This document shows positions 45,852-46,221 of a stretch of DNA of 46,221 nucleotides, one piece after another. Position 1 is the first letter of the stretch; every line of letters begins with the position of its first letter. Origin of the DNA: Perkinsus olseni (lineage: Eukaryota; Perkinsozoa; Perkinsida); contig JABANN010000261.1 in assembly GCA_013115125.1 (NCBI GenBank), positions 1 through 46,221 on the forward strand, in the 5' to 3' direction. The position numbers and the translations under genes were made by a program. The notes below the pieces were generated by a model. The model had not been told where the DNA came from, searched no databases, and worked only from the letters and a program-made list of their open reading frames with translations.

Positions 45852-46025
45852 TTAGTGACACGTCTGCTGTACTGCAGTGAACAATGCTCCAGCCTGAGGG
45901 GGTGTCACTACCGCAGTTGTGCTGTTAAATACACGTGCAAGAATCTCCAAGATCTCGTCCACTGGACGACGTCCAGCATGATCTTCATTCAACAACTTAC
46001 TCAAGACATAATACTCCAGCAACAT
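45852..46025 (-). CDS. Short open frame upstream of RRP36
   Basis: From an ATG at 46025 a 57-residue frame reads MLLEYYVLSKLLNEDHAGRR then PVDEILEILARVFNSTTAVV and stops at the TAA at 45852, 32 bases before the RRP36 ATG on the same strand. The first forty residues look like a folded helical segment. It may be a first exon of another gene, a small protein, or an upstream reading frame in the RRP36 leader. An in-frame GT...AG stretch of 18 bases is present near its end. I do not recognise it. Confidence 0.35.
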   Translation of the reverse strand: MLLEYYVLSKLLNEDHAGRRPVDEILEILARVFNSTTAVVTPPQAGALFTAVQQTCH

Positions 46026-46030
46026 CGGAA

Positions 46031-46080
46031 AAAACTTTGTGCGGGCCACAAAATTTCTTGCGCGGGCCACTAATTTTCTT
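46031..46080 (+). repeat. Imperfect 21-bp tandem repeat, about 2.5 copies
   Basis: Two adjacent units, GTGCGGGCCACAAAATTTCT and GCGCGGGCCACTAATTTTCT, are followed by a partial third beginning AGCGGGTGCC. A related GC-rich block, CTTGGCGCACGCCCAAAA, lies at 46126-46143, and CTTGGCGCGCGCCCGAAAA at 84-102 near the other end of the window resembles it. Confidence 0.8.
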
Positions 46081-46221
46081 AGCGGGTGCCTAATCGATGG
46101 GACGAACACTCAACTGGACGAACAACTTGGCGCACGCCCAAAAAAATTAAAAAAAACCTCGCTCGCCCTAAATTCCTTTAAATGCCCGGGTCTCATTTCA
46201 ATCACGGTCTTAAACCCACTT

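Overview
The window looks like a gene-dense stretch of nuclear DNA from a protist. I can read genes on both strands, and nearly all of them are cut by GT...AG introns. Where the reading frame fixes both ends, most introns are only about 42-58 bases long, with many at 43-48. Base composition is balanced. Many proteins are rich in Ser, Gln, His or Asp runs. This style, with several small secreted proteins, fits an alveolate of the Perkinsus type. That placement is an inference: no rRNA gene, spliced leader or other diagnostic marker is present.

Layout. 0-2.4 kb: a weak LINE-like scrap and a three-pass membrane protein (+). 2.4-6.7 kb: a Cys-rich secreted protein, an unrecognised spliced gene and a kinesin motor protein (all -). 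7.0-7.7 kb: a small, probably organellar, single-pass membrane protein (+). 8-11 kb: an unresolved spliced region (-) and a small secreted protein (+). 11.5-16.6 kb: three minus-strand genes, the middle one being the replicative helicase subunit MCM7. 17-18.2 kb: a mucin-like, possibly GPI-anchored protein (+), palindromes and a partial duplicate of a neighbouring gene. 18.2-26.4 kb: a RING protein, a Ser/Gln-rich protein and a very long TMEM131-like membrane protein (all -). 26.5-28.6 kb: a gene with duplicated GKCSCPxC exons and a Tubby-like gene (+). 29.3-35.3 kb: a CCCH zinc-finger gene and an ataxin-2 homologue (-). 35.4-37.4 kb: two tandem His-rich paralogues and a coiled-coil gene (+). 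37.9-46 kb: mostly minus-strand genes, including a SET-domain-like protein and the ribosome-biogenesis factor RRP36.

The recognised genes are housekeeping functions: replication (MCM7), ribosome assembly (RRP36), RNA/translation control (ataxin-2, CCCH), transport (kinesin), ubiquitin ligation (RING) and chromatin (SET). They do not form one pathway. The more unusual features are the two lineage-specific small gene types (tandem His-rich paralogues; duplicated Cys-motif exons), a strongly recurrent odd palindrome GGTAGTACC, and repeated B-box-like 10-mers with no tRNA around them. Exon joins were made by eye from frame, splice dinucleotides and family motifs, so exon edges outside the best-conserved genes are approximate.
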